A model generated the notes under the pieces. It searched no databases. It was given only the letters and a program-made list of their open reading frames with translations, and was not told the DNA's origin. The position numbers were made by a program, and so were the translations under genes. From assembly GCA_002796165.1 (NCBI GenBank), contig PCWF01000130.1, forward strand, positions 1 to 5,440: a DNA stretch of 5,440 nt, written 5' to 3'. Positions 5,397 to 5,440 of this stretch are shown here, in pieces. The number at the start of each line of letters is the position of its first letter. The stretch's first letter is position 1. Source of the DNA: Nitrospinae bacterium CG11_big_fil_rev_8_21_14_0_20_56_8. Its GTDB lineage: Bacteria > Nitrospinota > Nitrospinia > Nitrospinales > VA-1.

Positions 5397-5440
5397 TCGC
5401 CCGGCGAACGTTTTTGTACCGCCTCCTGTGGGGGGCCGGG
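5393..5440 (+). CDS. Start of a probable Tat-exported protein (partial)
   Basis: A reading frame opens at ATG 5393, overlapping the preceding TGA stop as ATGA, and stays open to the window edge (16 codons). It reads MIARRTFLYRLLWGAG. An in-frame ATG at 5378 would add five residues (MRPLR). RRTFLY closely fits the twin-arginine consensus (S/T)RRxFLK, with Ala in the first position, and the following LLWGAG looks like the start of the hydrophobic stretch. The ATGA overlap implies translational coupling with the SUMF1-type gene. Tat substrates usually carry cofactors, for example Rieske iron-sulfur or molybdopterin proteins, but nothing here identifies the mature protein. The coding call rests on the overlap and the signal motif alone, because only 48 bases are visible. 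Confidence 0.6.
   Translation, partial: MIARRTFLYRLLWGAG

Overview
This window comes from a GC-rich (by eye above 60% G+C) bacterial chromosome. The core genes are ordinary housekeeping genes of a free-living bacterium. The repeat-rich intergenic DNA and a secreted SUMF1-type protein followed by a Tat-like signal sequence suggest a Gram-negative lineage, perhaps Nitrospinota or a former deltaproteobacterial group. That placement is a guess from style, not a phylogenetic result.

Layout: positions 1-502 hold no credible gene. They are built from related short repeats: a perfect 77-bp tandem duplication (cut by the left window edge), an imperfect 145/144-bp tandem duplication, and, within these, three head-to-tail elements that begin GTCAT and end in the near-complementary ATGAC or GTGAC. 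Two hairpins followed by seven T look like intrinsic terminators carried by the repeats. Positions 503-655 are the guaB upstream region. Positions 656-4387 are a same-strand cluster: guaB (IMP dehydrogenase), guaA (GMP synthase) and tag (3-methyladenine DNA glycosylase I). GuaB and GuaA are consecutive steps IMP -> XMP -> GMP. Tag is a base-excision repair enzyme that follows guaA after 27 bp. A GC-rich hairpin lies in the guaB-guaA gap, and a good intrinsic terminator follows tag. Positions 4388-4742 hold that terminator, a fourth repeat element of the same family, and a strong hairpin. Positions 4743-5396 encode a small exported FGE-sulfatase (SUMF1) domain protein that lacks the two copper-binding cysteines of true formylglycine-generating enzymes. 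Its stop codon overlaps, as ATGA, the start of a new reading frame that opens with a twin-arginine-like signal and runs off the right edge.

The most interesting signals are the GTCAT/ATGAC element family with embedded terminators, the shared TGATAARAT motif upstream of guaB and of the SUMF1 gene, the absence of clear Shine-Dalgarno sequences before all four complete genes, and the ATGA-coupled SUMF1/Tat pair. I do not see a clearly new multi-gene system here.
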